Shown here: positions 42,881 to 51,604 of the stretch, piece after piece | Position numbering within the stretch: position 1 is the stretch's first letter | How the letters are laid out: each line of letters begins with the position of its first letter | NCBI GenBank assembly: GCA_051531935.1 | Contig: JAOPTR010000009.1 | Location: forward strand, 1-64,000 | Reading direction: 5' to 3' | From: OCS116 sp051531935 | Lineage (GTDB): Bacteria > Pseudomonadota > Alphaproteobacteria > Rhizobiales > OSC116 | Length of the DNA: 64,000 bases | Position numbers and translations under genes: made by a program | Notes under the pieces: generated by a model | What the model was told of the DNA's origin: nothing | Database searches by the model: none | What the model saw: the letters and a program-made list of their open reading frames with translations, nothing else

Positions 42881-43456
42881 ATGAAAACCCTCACATCTAT
42901 TTTTGCCATTTGCCTCGGCCTAAGCGCTGGGATACCCAGTATTCTGGCGGCTGATTCTCATTCTAATCATTCGGCACACGCTAACCATACTATAGCAGAA
43001 CCGATGAAAATGCCGACCGAAACTGGCCAATCGGCATTTGCGGCTATCGCCGAAATTGTGGTGCTGCTGAATGCAGACCCAAATACAGATTGGGCAAATG
43101 TTAGCATTGATAAATTACGCAAGCATTTGGTGGATATGAATGAAGTGACTTTAAATGCGACCGCCACGCAAAGTGACGCTGAGGGCATGGTGGTGTTTAA
43201 AGTGAATGGCACTGGCCGCACTTTGGTAGCCATTAAGGCCATGGTGCCCGCGCATTCTGCAGAGCTAAATAAACTTAATGAATGGCAAGTGAGCGCCGAA
43301 GTTAAGGCCGATTATGTGAATATGATGGTGAAAAGTGACAACCCGCAAACACTGGCTAAAGTTCGAGCGCTTGGGTTTTTTGGTATGATGGCAACTGGCG
43401 CACACCACCAACCACACCATTGGGGCATGGCAACAGGTGCTATGGGCGGGCACTAA
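42881..43456 (+). CDS. His-rich periplasmic protein of unknown function
   Basis: I do not recognise the family. The 191-residue product has a signal peptide ending near ILAADS at residue 24. The mature protein starts with HSNHSAHANH and ends with HHQPHHWGMATGAMGGH, so both termini are rich in histidine and could bind copper, zinc or nickel. Between them is a 120-residue alpha/beta segment with EIVVLLNADPNTDWANVSID. GGAG lies before the ATG. It diverges from a Crp/Fnr regulator across a palindrome that should control it. Confidence 0.75.
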   Translation: MKTLTSIFAICLGLSAGIPSILAADSHSNHSAHANHTIAEPMKMPTETGQSAFAAIAEIVVLLNADPNTDWANVSIDKLRKHLVDMNEVTLNATATQSDAEGMVVFKVNGTGRTLVAIKAMVPAHSAELNKLNEWQVSAEVKADYVNMMVKSDNPQTLAKVRALGFFGMMATGAHHQPHHWGMATGAMGGH

Positions 43457-43569
43457 CTACCTATAAGAGTTATCCAATTATAGTCCTTTGATGCTAGCAA
43501 GTGCGGGTTAACCATGCTAAAAGTAGGAGAGGCCGCGCATAATGCTGCGCAAAATTAAGGAGACTCATA

Positions 43570-44079
43570 TTGTTTGAACGCAAATCTAGCTACAGTTTTG
43601 AAGATTTAATAAACTGCGGAAATAAAAAATTTGGCGCTGATTTCCCTCAGCTACCTGTACCGCCCATGTTGATGATGGACAGAATTACCCACATTTCAGA
43701 AGAAGGTGGCGAATTTGATAAAGGCGAGATTATTGCGGAATATGATATTAATGCCGACCGTTGGTTTTTTGACTGTCATTTTGTAAATGACCCTGTCATG
43801 CCAGGTTGCCTTGGCCTAGATGGTATGTGGCAATTGCTTGGTTTTTACCTTGGTTGGATGGGTGGCGAAGGCAAAGGCCGTGCGTTTGGCGTGGGCGAAG
43901 TTAAATTTGCCAATATGGTTTTGCCAACATCTAAAAAAATTACCTATAAAATTAGCATTAAACGCGTGATGATGCGCCGTTTGATTTTAGCCACTGCCGA
44001 TGCCGTGGTGTTAATTGATGGTGAACCAGGCTTTACTGCCACAGATTTAAAAGTCGGTCTCTTTAAAGACGACAAATAG
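43570..44079 (+). CDS. fabA: 3-hydroxydecanoyl-ACP dehydratase/isomerase
   Basis: FabA dehydrates 3-hydroxydecanoyl-ACP and isomerises trans-2- to cis-3-decenoyl-ACP, the branch point to unsaturated fatty acids. The 169-residue hot-dog protein has catalytic His70 in DCHFVNDPVMPG and Asp84 in LGLDGMWQL, at the same numbers as in E. coli. The start is TTG with AAGGAGA eight bases upstream. It heads fabA-fabB-fabI. Confidence 0.97.
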   Translation: MFERKSSYSFEDLINCGNKKFGADFPQLPVPPMLMMDRITHISEEGGEFDKGEIIAEYDINADRWFFDCHFVNDPVMPGCLGLDGMWQLLGFYLGWMGGEGKGRAFGVGEVKFANMVLPTSKKITYKISIKRVMMRRLILATADAVVLIDGEPGFTATDLKVGLFKDDK

Positions 44080-44120
44080 AACTTATATACCCTATATATT
44101 GACTTTAAAAGGAGTTAGAT

Positions 44121-45341
44121 ATGCGACGTGTTGTTGTAACAGGAATGGGCGTAGTCTCAAGCATTGGTAACGATATAGACCAAGTGAAGCAGTCTCTTTG
44201 GGATGCAAAATCGGGCATTGCGGCCGATGAAGATATGATTAAACACGGCTTTAGAAGCCAAATTTCTGGCGCACCTAAGCTAGATTGGGAAGAGGTTTTA
44301 GACCGCAAAGAACGCCGTTTTATGGGCGCTGGCGCGGCTTGGAATTACATTGCCATGAAAGAAGCCATTGCTATGTCTGGCCTTGAAGATAATGACATTT
44401 CTAATATTCGTACAGGTTTGATTATGGGCTCTGGTGGGCCATCGACCAAAACATTGCATGAAGCCATGCAAACAGTGCTAGAAAAAAATAGCCCAAAACG
44501 CATTGGGCCGCTCGCTGTGCCAAAAGCCATGAGCAGCACCAACAGCGCTACACTTGCCACACCATTTAAAATTAAAGGCATGAGCTATTCAATTTCATCT
44601 GCTTGTACCACAAGCTTGCATTGCATTGGTAATGCGGTTGAGATGATCCAGTGGGGTAAACAAGATGTTATGTTTGCTGGCGGCGGCGAAGAATTATTTT
44701 GGGGCATGTCTTGCTTATTTGACGCCATGGGCGCAATGAGCAGTAAATTTAACGACACACCCGAAAAAGCTAGCCGTACATATGACATCGCGCGCGATGG
44801 TTTTGTGATTGCTGGCGGTGCAGGCGTGCTTGTGCTTGAAGAATATGAACGTGCAAAAGCCCGTGGTGCTAATATCATTGCCGAAGTGACAGGCTATGGT
44901 GCTACATCTGACGGTTATGACATGGTTGCGCCAAGTGGCGAAGGTGGCCAACGCGCCATGGAGCTTGCTTTGACAACTCATAAAGACGGTATTGATTATA
45001 TCAACCCGCATGGCACATCGACCCCTGTGGGCGATATTCCTGAAATTGATGGCATTCGTAATGTTTGGGGTGCAGACAAAGCGCCACTTATTTCGGCAAC
45101 GAAAGCATTAACAGGTCATAGTTTGGGTGCTGCTGGCGCACAAGAAGCTATTTATTCACTGATTATGTTGCGTGATAGTTTTGTATGCGAAAGCGCCAAT
45201 ATCGAAGAAATTGACCCTAGAGTGGCTGACATGCCAATCACCCGCCAACGTGTTGAAAAAGAAGTTACTTCTGTGCTTTCTAACAGCTTTGGGTTTGGTG
45301 GCACAAATGGCAGTGTAATCTTTAGTAAAGCAAATTTGTAG
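44121..45341 (+). CDS. fabB: Beta-ketoacyl-ACP synthase I
   Basis: FabB elongates cis-3-decenoyl-ACP and so commits carbon to unsaturated fatty acids. The 406-residue thiolase-fold enzyme has the nucleophile Cys162 in SSACTTSLHCIG and the two catalytic histidines in NPHGTSTPVGD and ALTGHSLGAAGAQE. AAAAGGAG precedes the ATG. It lies 41 bases after fabA and 13 bases before fabI, in one operon. Confidence 0.97.
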   Translation: MRRVVVTGMGVVSSIGNDIDQVKQSLWDAKSGIAADEDMIKHGFRSQISGAPKLDWEEVLDRKERRFMGAGAAWNYIAMKEAIAMSGLEDNDISNIRTGLIMGSGGPSTKTLHEAMQTVLEKNSPKRIGPLAVPKAMSSTNSATLATPFKIKGMSYSISSACTTSLHCIGNAVEMIQWGKQDVMFAGGGEELFWGMSCLFDAMGAMSSKFNDTPEKASRTYDIARDGFVIAGGAGVLVLEEYERAKARGANIIAEVTGYGATSDGYDMVAPSGEGGQRAMELALTTHKDGIDYINPHGTSTPVGDIPEIDGIRNVWGADKAPLISATKALTGHSLGAAGAQEAIYSLIMLRDSFVCESANIEEIDPRVADMPITRQRVEKEVTSVLSNSFGFGGTNGSVIFSKANL

Positions 45342-45354
45342 AATCGAGAATAAT

Positions 45355-46149
45355 ATGGATGGATTAATGCAAGGCAAACGCGGCCTCATTATGGGTGTTG
45401 CGAATAACCGTTCTATTGCATGGGGCATTGCCACTAAACTAGCCGAACATGGCGCCGAAATTGCTTTTACCTACCAAGGTGAAGGCTTTGGCCCACGGGT
45501 TGAAAAGCTAGGTAAAACCATTGGCTCCGATATTTTTATTGATTGTGATGTTGAAAACCTTGACTCAGTTGATAATGTATTTGCCGTTTTGAAAGAAAAA
45601 TGGGGCAAAATTGACTTTTTGGTGCATGCCATTGGCTTTAGCGATAAAGACGAGCTAGACGGCAAATATGCCGATACAAGCCGCGATAACTTTACCCGCA
45701 CGATGATCATCAGCAGCTTCTCATTTACTGAGGCTGCCAAACGCGCTGCCGAATTAATGACAGATGGCGGTAGCATGATTACGCTCACTTATGGTGGGTC
45801 TACCCGTGTGATGCCAAATTATAATGTAATGGGTGTGGCTAAAGCTGCGCTTGAAGCTTCTGTTCGTTATTTAGCTGTGGATTTTGGGCCAGATAATATA
45901 CGCGTTAACGCGCTATCGCCTGGGCCTATGCGGACTTTAGCGGGCAATGGCATTAGTGGCGCGCGTGAAATGTTTAAATTTCAACAAAAACATGCGCCAT
46001 TGGAGCGTGTAGTTTCGTTAGAAGATGTTGGTGGTTCGGCTTTGTATATGCTTTCTGATCTATCATCGGGCATTACGGGCGATGTGCATTTTGTTGATGC
46101 CGGTTATAACATCACATCAACACCTCATCCAAGCAAGATGGATACGTAA
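45355..46149 (+). CDS. fabI: Enoyl-ACP reductase (NADH)
   Basis: FabI reduces trans-2-enoyl-ACP in the last step of each elongation cycle. The 264-residue SDR-type enzyme has the nucleotide motif GVANNRSIAWGIA and the active-site tyrosine and lysine of PNYNVMGVAKAALEASVRYL. It is the triclosan-type reductase. It closes the fabA-fabB-fabI operon and is followed by two hairpins. Confidence 0.97.
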   Translation: MDGLMQGKRGLIMGVANNRSIAWGIATKLAEHGAEIAFTYQGEGFGPRVEKLGKTIGSDIFIDCDVENLDSVDNVFAVLKEKWGKIDFLVHAIGFSDKDELDGKYADTSRDNFTRTMIISSFSFTEAAKRAAELMTDGGSMITLTYGGSTRVMPNYNVMGVAKAALEASVRYLAVDFGPDNIRVNALSPGPMRTLAGNGISGAREMFKFQQKHAPLERVVSLEDVGGSALYMLSDLSSGITGDVHFVDAGYNITSTPHPSKMDT

Positions 46150-46155
46150 CATTAA

Positions 46156-46176
46156 GCTGCCAATTAAATTGGCAGC
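46156..46176 (+). terminator. Hairpin just after fabI
   Basis: GCTGCCAATT pairs with AATTGGCAGC in a perfect stem starting six bases after the fabI stop. The tail ATTGTCC is not T-rich, so the stem may protect the transcript end or act together with the next hairpin. Confidence 0.6.
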
Positions 46177-46177
46177 A

Positions 46178-46214
46178 TTGTCCGAAAATGATGTTTAATT
46201 GACCTTTCGGACAA
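46178..46214. terminator. Second perfect inverted repeat after fabI
   Basis: TTGTCCGAAA at 46178-46187 pairs perfectly with TTTCGGACAA at 46205-46214 around a 17-base loop. It follows the first hairpin directly and precedes the DUF1272 gene by about 40 bases. It could end fab transcription or be an operator for the next gene. Confidence 0.5.
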
Positions 46215-46255
46215 ATTAAAATTGGCTATACTCATCTTCATTAGAGGAGATGAGT

Positions 46256-46564
46256 ATGCTAAAATTAAAACCTAATTGTGAATGTTGCGACAAAGATTTA
46301 CCTGCCAATTCTAAAGAAGCGATGATGTGCAGCTATGAATGTACTTTCTGCAAAGACTGTGTCGACAATATATTAAGTAATGTTTGCCCCAATTGCGGTG
46401 GCGGTTTTGCTGCTCGCCCCATTCGACCTTCTGTAGAACGCTTGCCAAATGCACATTTGGGCAGCAACCCAGCATCAACAGTGCGGGTGAATACTAAATT
46501 AAGCCGTCAAGAAATCGCTAATATTGTGAACCCGATAAAAGACATTCCTCCTGCGGAACGATAA
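46256..46564 (+). CDS. DUF1272 zinc-binding protein
   Basis: The roughly 102-residue protein has the DUF1272 cysteine pattern: CECCDKDLP, CSYECTFCKDC and CPNCGG, eight or more cysteines likely binding two zinc ions. The C-terminal 45 residues extend beyond the domain. The function of the family is unknown. GAGGAG is followed by ATG at 46250 and again at 46256; the second is properly spaced. Confidence 0.88.
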   Translation: MLKLKPNCECCDKDLPANSKEAMMCSYECTFCKDCVDNILSNVCPNCGGGFAARPIRPSVERLPNAHLGSNPASTVRVNTKLSRQEIANIVNPIKDIPPAER

Positions 46565-46595
46565 TTAGTGAAACATATTATCTGGAGGGGATTTG

Positions 46596-46916
46596 CTATT
46601 TAGCAATGAGGCTTATGGCTTGTTTCATATAATAGTCGATTACCACTTCATCCCATTCTACTATAGGCAAAACCCGCATGGCTTTGCCATTACCTGTTAA
46701 TTTACCCAGCTCATCTTGCATTTTTGCACCCTTTAGAAACCCAAAATCTATGCCGTGCGGCATGGTGCGCATATGGCAAATGCCACCATTTTTGTTGGAA
46801 TAGGTGGTGATGCGTGGTTTTTGAGTTTCCACCATACCATCAATTGCCAATAGGTATTTTTGGGCTGTTAAAAATAAATTTTTATGCTTTGACTGCATGT
46901 CTGTTTCGAACTGCAT
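46596..46916 (-). CDS. DUF1801 family protein
   Basis: The 106-residue protein resembles small YdhG/DUF1801 domains, with ITTYSNKNGGICHMRTMP, DFGFLKGAKM and LTGNGKAMRVLPI near the middle. The fold is a compact alpha/beta domain of unknown role. AAAGGAGCGCCC before the ATG is a good ribosome site. It converges with the DUF1272 gene. Confidence 0.75.
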   Translation of the reverse strand: MQFETDMQSKHKNLFLTAQKYLLAIDGMVETQKPRITTYSNKNGGICHMRTMPHGIDFGFLKGAKMQDELGKLTGNGKAMRVLPIVEWDEVVIDYYMKQAISLIAK

Positions 46917-47106
46917 GGGCGCTCCTTTGTGTTTTTTTTAAAGCCTATCGGTTTGGTTTTGACATTGAAAGCACTATTAAAAACTGAGGATAAAAGCTTG
47001 ATTTGCAATCACTACTGACATTCATATACGCATAGCTTCGCCTCAATATTGGGGGCTGTTTAGACATTGCTGAATATATTAAATTATCTACAAACAGGAG
47101 ATGTTT

Positions 47107-47469
47107 ATGAAAATTCGATATATTTTACAATTTGAAGGCGCAGCAATATTAGCATTATCTGTCTATATATATGCGCAAATGGCGGCGAGTTGGTGGTTAT
47201 TTGGCTTGCTCATTTTAGCGCCTGATATTGCCATGTTTGGGTATTTATTTGGGCTTAAAATTGGTAGTTTTTGCTATAATTTGGCGCATAATTACATAAT
47301 CCCTGCGATCTTAGTCGCATTGGGCATCTATATAAAAAATGATTCACTCATTCATATCGGTATTATTTGGTTTGCGCATATTGGCATGGATCGGATGCTT
47401 GGATATGGACTTAAATATAGCCGCGGTTTTAAGCACACGCATTTAAGTGAATTGGCAGAACCGCAATAA
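47107..47469 (+). CDS. DUF4260 membrane protein
   Basis: The 120-residue protein has four hydrophobic segments and the DUF4260 pattern: LQFEGAAILALSVYIYAQM, LILAPDIAMFGYLFG, YNLAHNYIIPAIL and WFAHIGMDRMLGYGLKY. The function is unknown. AGGAG abuts an ATG at 47101, so the ATG at 47107, six bases further, is the likely start. A hairpin terminator overlaps its stop codon. Confidence 0.87.
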   Translation: MKIRYILQFEGAAILALSVYIYAQMAASWWLFGLLILAPDIAMFGYLFGLKIGSFCYNLAHNYIIPAILVALGIYIKNDSLIHIGIIWFAHIGMDRMLGYGLKYSRGFKHTHLSELAEPQ

Positions 47470-47479
47470 CGGCTCTGCC
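47454..47479 (+). terminator. Hairpin spanning the DUF4260 stop codon
   Basis: GGCAGA and CCG pair with CGG and TCTGCC around CAATAA, with one unpaired base on each side. The TAA stop lies in the loop. It separates the gene from the convergent gene at 47487 and can act on both strands. Confidence 0.6.
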
Positions 47480-47486
47480 ATGCTGA

Positions 47487-47801
47487 TTAATAGGTGGCGA
47501 GTGAAGGGTGGAATTCTAACTCCATATCTTCTGCGCCTGTCATATCCATGATAGAGAAAAATTCAGCACATACGGCAGATTCCATCTCTCTTGCAATCAC
47601 TTGATGCGCAGCTTCGACGCTTGTGAATTGCACAATGTCAATATATGTGCCATCGGCTTTTTTAATCAATTCGCGGCGCAAAACATCTGGTTCACCATTT
47701 ACAAATTCTTTTTGAAACTTAGCCGATGCAGCTAATAACTGGGCTTCGGTTACGCCTTTGGCTAATTTTGCGGGCGCGAATACGGTCACTATGTTGGACA
47801 T
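47487..47801 (-). CDS. Small ABM-like ferredoxin-fold protein
   Basis: The 104-residue protein looks like a dimeric alpha/beta barrel of the antibiotic-biosynthesis-monooxygenase type: a first strand NIVTVFAPAKLA, a helix, LIKKADGTYIDIVQFTSVEA and a terminal strand. The family includes quinol oxygenases and heme-degrading enzymes, but no specific residues identify an activity. It diverges from the WYL regulator at 47884, which may control it. The frame continues to 47819; the ATG at 47801 is preferred. Confidence 0.7.
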   Translation of the reverse strand: MSNIVTVFAPAKLAKGVTEAQLLAASAKFQKEFVNGEPDVLRRELIKKADGTYIDIVQFTSVEAAHQVIAREMESAVCAEFFSIMDMTGAEDMELEFHPSLATY

Positions 47802-47883
47802 ATAATTTTCTTTCATCATGTTGTTATATCAATTTACAAAGTGACTATATTGATAAATAGGACAAATAATGTCATATTAAATC

Positions 47884-48615
47884 ATGGAAAACAAAAGCAC
47901 CAAAAATCGCCTAGATAGATTAGAAGTTTTAAAAGCTCGTTTGAAATCTGGCGAGGCAATTACAATTGAGCAGATTGCACGGGAACTTGGCGTTGCGCCC
48001 CGCACCATTAGCCGCGATATACAAATTTTGCGTGGCCAAGGGCTGCCCATTGATGCCGATCGTGGGCGCGGTGGTGGCATTCGGCTGGACCGCCATTGGG
48101 GCATTGGGCGGGTCAACTTTAATTATAACGAAGCGGTCGACCTATTGCTTAGCTTGGCCGTGGCCGAGCAATCACAATCACCACTTTTCATGGCCAATTT
48201 GCAAAATATCCGCCTTAAAGTTATGGCTTCATTCTCGCCAGATATGCGGTTCGATGTGCAAAATTTAAAATCCCGCATTCTCATCGGCCAAACCGCATCG
48301 GCGCCTGTCTTGTCAAGTTATGATGCCGCTAATCACTCCGTCATTCAAAAACTACATCAAGCGTTTTTAACCCGCAACTTTGTGCAAATAAACTATCTCT
48401 CCATGGCAGGTAAACGCAGCCAAAGGTGTATTGAGCCTCATTATCTGCTGCTCAACAACCCCGTATGGTATATACTAACGTGGGATGAATTGCGCCAAGA
48501 CATACGCACATTCAGGTGCGATCATATCGAAAAGATACAGATTTTAGACAGACAGTTTAAACTGCGCCCTCAATCAGATTTCACCGATGCCCTAGACGGT
48601 GTCACCTTTATATAG
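47884..48615 (+). CDS. WYL-domain DeoR-type regulator
   Basis: The 243-residue protein has an N-terminal helix-turn-helix, ITIEQIARELGVAPRTISRDI, followed by a WYL domain in which the family core appears as FVQINYLSMAGKRSQRCIEP and NPVWYILTWDELRQDIRTFR. WYL domains bind nucleic acids or small ligands and often control DNA-damage or metabolic genes. It diverges from the ABM-like gene across 82 bases. A MORN-like gene follows after eight bases, probably in the same transcript. Confidence 0.88.
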   Translation: MENKSTKNRLDRLEVLKARLKSGEAITIEQIARELGVAPRTISRDIQILRGQGLPIDADRGRGGGIRLDRHWGIGRVNFNYNEAVDLLLSLAVAEQSQSPLFMANLQNIRLKVMASFSPDMRFDVQNLKSRILIGQTASAPVLSSYDAANHSVIQKLHQAFLTRNFVQINYLSMAGKRSQRCIEPHYLLLNNPVWYILTWDELRQDIRTFRCDHIEKIQILDRQFKLRPQSDFTDALDGVTFI

Positions 48616-48623
48616 GAATGAAT

Positions 48624-48908
48624 ATGCTCAAAAAGAAAAACTACGCCAACGGCCAACCGACACATAAGCTCGAAGACAATATACTCACCTATTTTTTCAA
48701 AACAGGTAAAATTAAAGCGCAGGGTCAATACATAAATGAACAAATGCAAGGCGAGTGGATTTTTTACCGTGAATCAAAAGGCACCACAAACCATTTGTGG
48801 CAAGTCGCTAATTTCCTAGACAATGCCAAGCATGGCGAATGGAAACGCTATAGTCGAAACGACGAATTAGAATATCACGAGACATTTAACAAAGGCAAAA
48901 AACTCTAG
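48624..48908 (+). CDS. MORN_2/YwqK-like repeat protein
   Basis: The 94-residue protein has two or three imperfect MORN-type repeats: YFFKTGKIKAQGQYINEQMQ then GEWIFYRESKG, and VANFLDNAKHGEWKRYSRND. YwqK-like proteins carry such repeats and some are antitoxin-like; no toxin gene is adjacent here. AGGA precedes paired ATGs at 48618 and 48624; the second is used. It overlaps the convergent MFS gene by four bases. Confidence 0.75.
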   Translation: MLKKKNYANGQPTHKLEDNILTYFFKTGKIKAQGQYINEQMQGEWIFYRESKGTTNHLWQVANFLDNAKHGEWKRYSRNDELEYHETFNKGKKL

Positions 48909-50116
48909 CTCCTAAATTTCACGCTATAAACCAGCACCACCGCCAATAATAAAAACCCCATATACAGCATCACATTCGGTGTTAAATCCGTCGCAGATGC
49001 AGACATCGGCCTCACATATTCTAAATAATAACCCACAATCGGCATAGATATTGGCACCAATAATTGCCGCAAGCCACCATAAGCCGCAAACACCCGCCCG
49101 CGCATATTTTCAGGCACATGGCGTTGTAAATAAGTGGCTTCGAGCGGCCCCGAAAAACCTAAAAATATGCCGATAACCAATATGATGCCCGCAAACGCCC
49201 AAAATGATGTCGCGAAATTAATGGCCATAATGCTCAATGCCAAACCTGCATATCCAAAAGACAATAGGTTTTGATAATCGAACTTATTACCCAGAAAAGT
49301 ATAGAATATTGTCGATGACATTGTGCCCAAGGCAAAACACACCATAATGATGCCTTGGTCGATGGGAGATTGTAAAATTTGGTTGGCGAATATTGGCAAA
49401 TATAAGAACAGCAGAACCGATAATGCCATTGAAATTATGGCACTTAATAGGGTGATGATGAGCGTTTCTTTGTGCTTATAAATATAGTGAAAGCCCGCTA
49501 GAAATTGTTTAAAATTTTGTTTGGTTTCTTGTGGTTTGGTTGGCGCCAAATGTTTTTGTAAAAGCAGCAAACCAATGATGGGTATCAGGAAGCTAAACGC
49601 ATCGAACCACAATAAATTTACCACCCCATAAAGGCTGATAAGCAGGCCTGCCAATAATGGCCCCAGTAAATCCATCGCGCTTTCTACAAATGAATTAAGG
49701 CCATTAAATTTTTCACGGCTGTCATTATGGGCATCTAATTGTTGGGCAAATATCACATCTTTTGCACTGCGCCCTGGGCTATCTAGCACAGCACTTAAAA
49801 ATATCAATATCACCAAAAAGCTCATGTCCAATTGATTGTATATAAACAAGAGAGGTATCAGCGCCACCGCAAAAAAATTTAATAGATCAGAATATTGAGA
49901 TGTCTTTACACCTCCGAAACGATCTATCAATCCACCGCCAATTATAGCCGATAAGAATGCGGGAATGAATTTAAAACCAAGCAATATACCGACATAGGTT
50001 GGGCTGCCCGTCATTTCTAATATCAGCCACGGAATGGCGAATTCGGTTAAGGCGTTACCCAAGATGGAAACGCCATTAAACGATATGAGTGATGATATAA
50101 CCCGTGTGCTAGACAC
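48905..50116 (-). CDS. MFS transporter
   Basis: The 403-residue protein has twelve hydrophobic segments and MFS motifs such as GGGLIDRFGGVKTSQYSD between helices 2 and 3 and RGRVFAAYGGLRQLLVPISM later. It is of the macrolide/enterobactin-exporter-like type; the substrate is unknown. It starts with GTG eight bases inside the end of the MATE gene, so the two pumps are translated together. Confidence 0.87.
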   Translation of the reverse strand: MSSTRVISSLISFNGVSILGNALTEFAIPWLILEMTGSPTYVGILLGFKFIPAFLSAIIGGGLIDRFGGVKTSQYSDLLNFFAVALIPLLFIYNQLDMSFLVILIFLSAVLDSPGRSAKDVIFAQQLDAHNDSREKFNGLNSFVESAMDLLGPLLAGLLISLYGVVNLLWFDAFSFLIPIIGLLLLQKHLAPTKPQETKQNFKQFLAGFHYIYKHKETLIITLLSAIISMALSVLLFLYLPIFANQILQSPIDQGIIMVCFALGTMSSTIFYTFLGNKFDYQNLLSFGYAGLALSIMAINFATSFWAFAGIILVIGIFLGFSGPLEATYLQRHVPENMRGRVFAAYGGLRQLLVPISMPIVGYYLEYVRPMSASATDLTPNVMLYMGFLLLAVVLVYSVKFRS

Positions 50117-51488
50117 TTAATAAGCCCCATTTATTGCCATGCTTTTTATAGCGTAGATATAGCACGATAATCACCAAAGTCAGCACCAGAATTTCGGCCG
50201 CGGCACCCGCCAACCAAATGCCCAACTCGCCAATATAAAGCGGCATTATGAATGTCAGTGGTAGGGCAAATAAATAGGTGCGGGTTAGGCTTAATAAGGC
50301 GCTGCGCGCGGCATCACCGATCGCCTGAAAATAGGTCGAGATAATCATATGCGGGCCAAACAGGAAAAATGTTAGTGTCGCCAATGGCACAATGCGCGCC
50401 ACTTCGTTTTGCACGGCAAGGTCGTTCACAAAATAACCGCCAATATCTTGTCTTATGAGATTCACAATAAGCTGCATCAACAGGCAATATATAAAGGCTG
50501 TGGCAATGGCAATTTTAACACTCGCATCCACTCTATCCCACATTTTTGCGCCAAAATTATTACCTAATATACTTTGGAAAGCCATGCTCAAACCCAGAAA
50601 TGGTAAGAATAAAAATGTCATCATGCGGTTGATAATGCCGTAGGCAGCAATGGTTGTCGGGTAATCTTCAATGCCTTGTTGTTGTAGATTGTAAATAACG
50701 GCCGTCGATAAAATGGATATGCCCAAATAGGTGAGACTTGCAGGAATACCCAAACTGATAAATTGCCACCAATATTTTGTGGTAAGTTTGATGTCTGGCC
50801 AACCTACATGAATGGTTACTTTTGCATATCTACGGTAGAGAAATGCCGCCACAAGCGCACAGGCTTGCGCCAATATCGTGCCATAAGCACTACCCGCCAC
50901 ACCATATTCAAAAGTAACGATGAACAAATAGTTGAAAACAAAATTCAATGCCACCGATGAGAGGCTGAAGAATAACATCGCCCCCATTTTGCCTTCGGCA
51001 CGCAAAGTATCGGATATTATGGCCAAAACAAAAGTGATAGGTGCAAAAAATATAAGAATTGAAATGTAATCATAGCCCATGTCATGTAGCTGATGATTGC
51101 CCGCGGTGACAGTGTCAATAAACCCATCTCCTTTGGCTAAAAACAAGCCAATCATCGCAGCACAAATTACCAAACTAAGCGCAATCGCTTCGACCAAGGC
51201 TGACTTTGCTGCTTTGGTATTTTGCTCACCTAAAATACGCGCCACAACGCTGGAGTAGCCACCACTTACCAAGCTAGACAATGCCACAATAATCATAAAC
51301 GCAGGAAACATAAGCGTAACTGCAGTGAGTGCGTCAGCACCAACATATTCTCCCAGAAAATACGCGTCCACTAGAGTGAAGGTGCCATTGACCAACATGA
51401 TAAAGATAATGGGCGCAGCGGTTGAGAAAAATAATTTAGGCAAAGAGCCTTTTAAATATGTGTTTTCTATTTGTGTATCAGCGCTCAT
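50109..51488 (-). CDS. MATE family multidrug efflux transporter
   Basis: The 459-residue protein has twelve hydrophobic segments in two MatE repeats: PIIFIMLVNGTFTLVDAYFL and GIPASLTYLGISILSTAVIY. MATE pumps expel cationic drugs using sodium or proton gradients. The ATG at 51488 has AAGGT upstream and matches the family N-terminus, while the open frame reaches 51545 through the operator. A TetR gene lies divergently across two palindromic operators, so drug-inducible derepression is likely. Confidence 0.92.
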   Translation of the reverse strand: MSADTQIENTYLKGSLPKLFFSTAAPIIFIMLVNGTFTLVDAYFLGEYVGADALTAVTLMFPAFMIIVALSSLVSGGYSSVVARILGEQNTKAAKSALVEAIALSLVICAAMIGLFLAKGDGFIDTVTAGNHQLHDMGYDYISILIFFAPITFVLAIISDTLRAEGKMGAMLFFSLSSVALNFVFNYLFIVTFEYGVAGSAYGTILAQACALVAAFLYRRYAKVTIHVGWPDIKLTTKYWWQFISLGIPASLTYLGISILSTAVIYNLQQQGIEDYPTTIAAYGIINRMMTFLFLPFLGLSMAFQSILGNNFGAKMWDRVDASVKIAIATAFIYCLLMQLIVNLIRQDIGGYFVNDLAVQNEVARIVPLATLTFFLFGPHMIISTYFQAIGDAARSALLSLTRTYLFALPLTFIMPLYIGELGIWLAGAAAEILVLTLVIIVLYLRYKKHGNKWGLLSV

Positions 51489-51532
51489 ATGTGTACCTTG
51501 ACTTAAAAAATGGATATAGTAATATTCTATTA

Positions 51533-51571
51533 TTGACACAGTCAACTATCACGCTTAATTGACGCTGTCAA
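51533..51571. promoter_or_regulatory. Pair of TetR operators between mate and tetR
   Basis: TTGACACAGTCAA at 51533-51545 and TTGACGCTGTCAA at 51559-51571 are both 13-base palindromes with the same arms TTGAC and GTCAA, centred 26 bases apart. They fill the promoter region shared by the divergent MATE and TetR genes. The arms also supply -35-like TTGACA, so binding would occlude RNA polymerase in both directions. Confidence 0.75.
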
Positions 51572-51604
51572 TAATAAAAATGAGCCGTGTTTATTGAGGA
51601 TATT

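Noticed and set aside
46999..47011. TGATTTGCAATCA as an FNR box
   Set aside because: It is a perfect inverted repeat, but the spacing between half sites is one base different from TTGAT-N4-ATCAA and no target fits.
46917..47106. Small gene between DUF1801 and DUF4260 genes
   Set aside because: No frame with a plausible start and ribosome site exists in the 190 bases.
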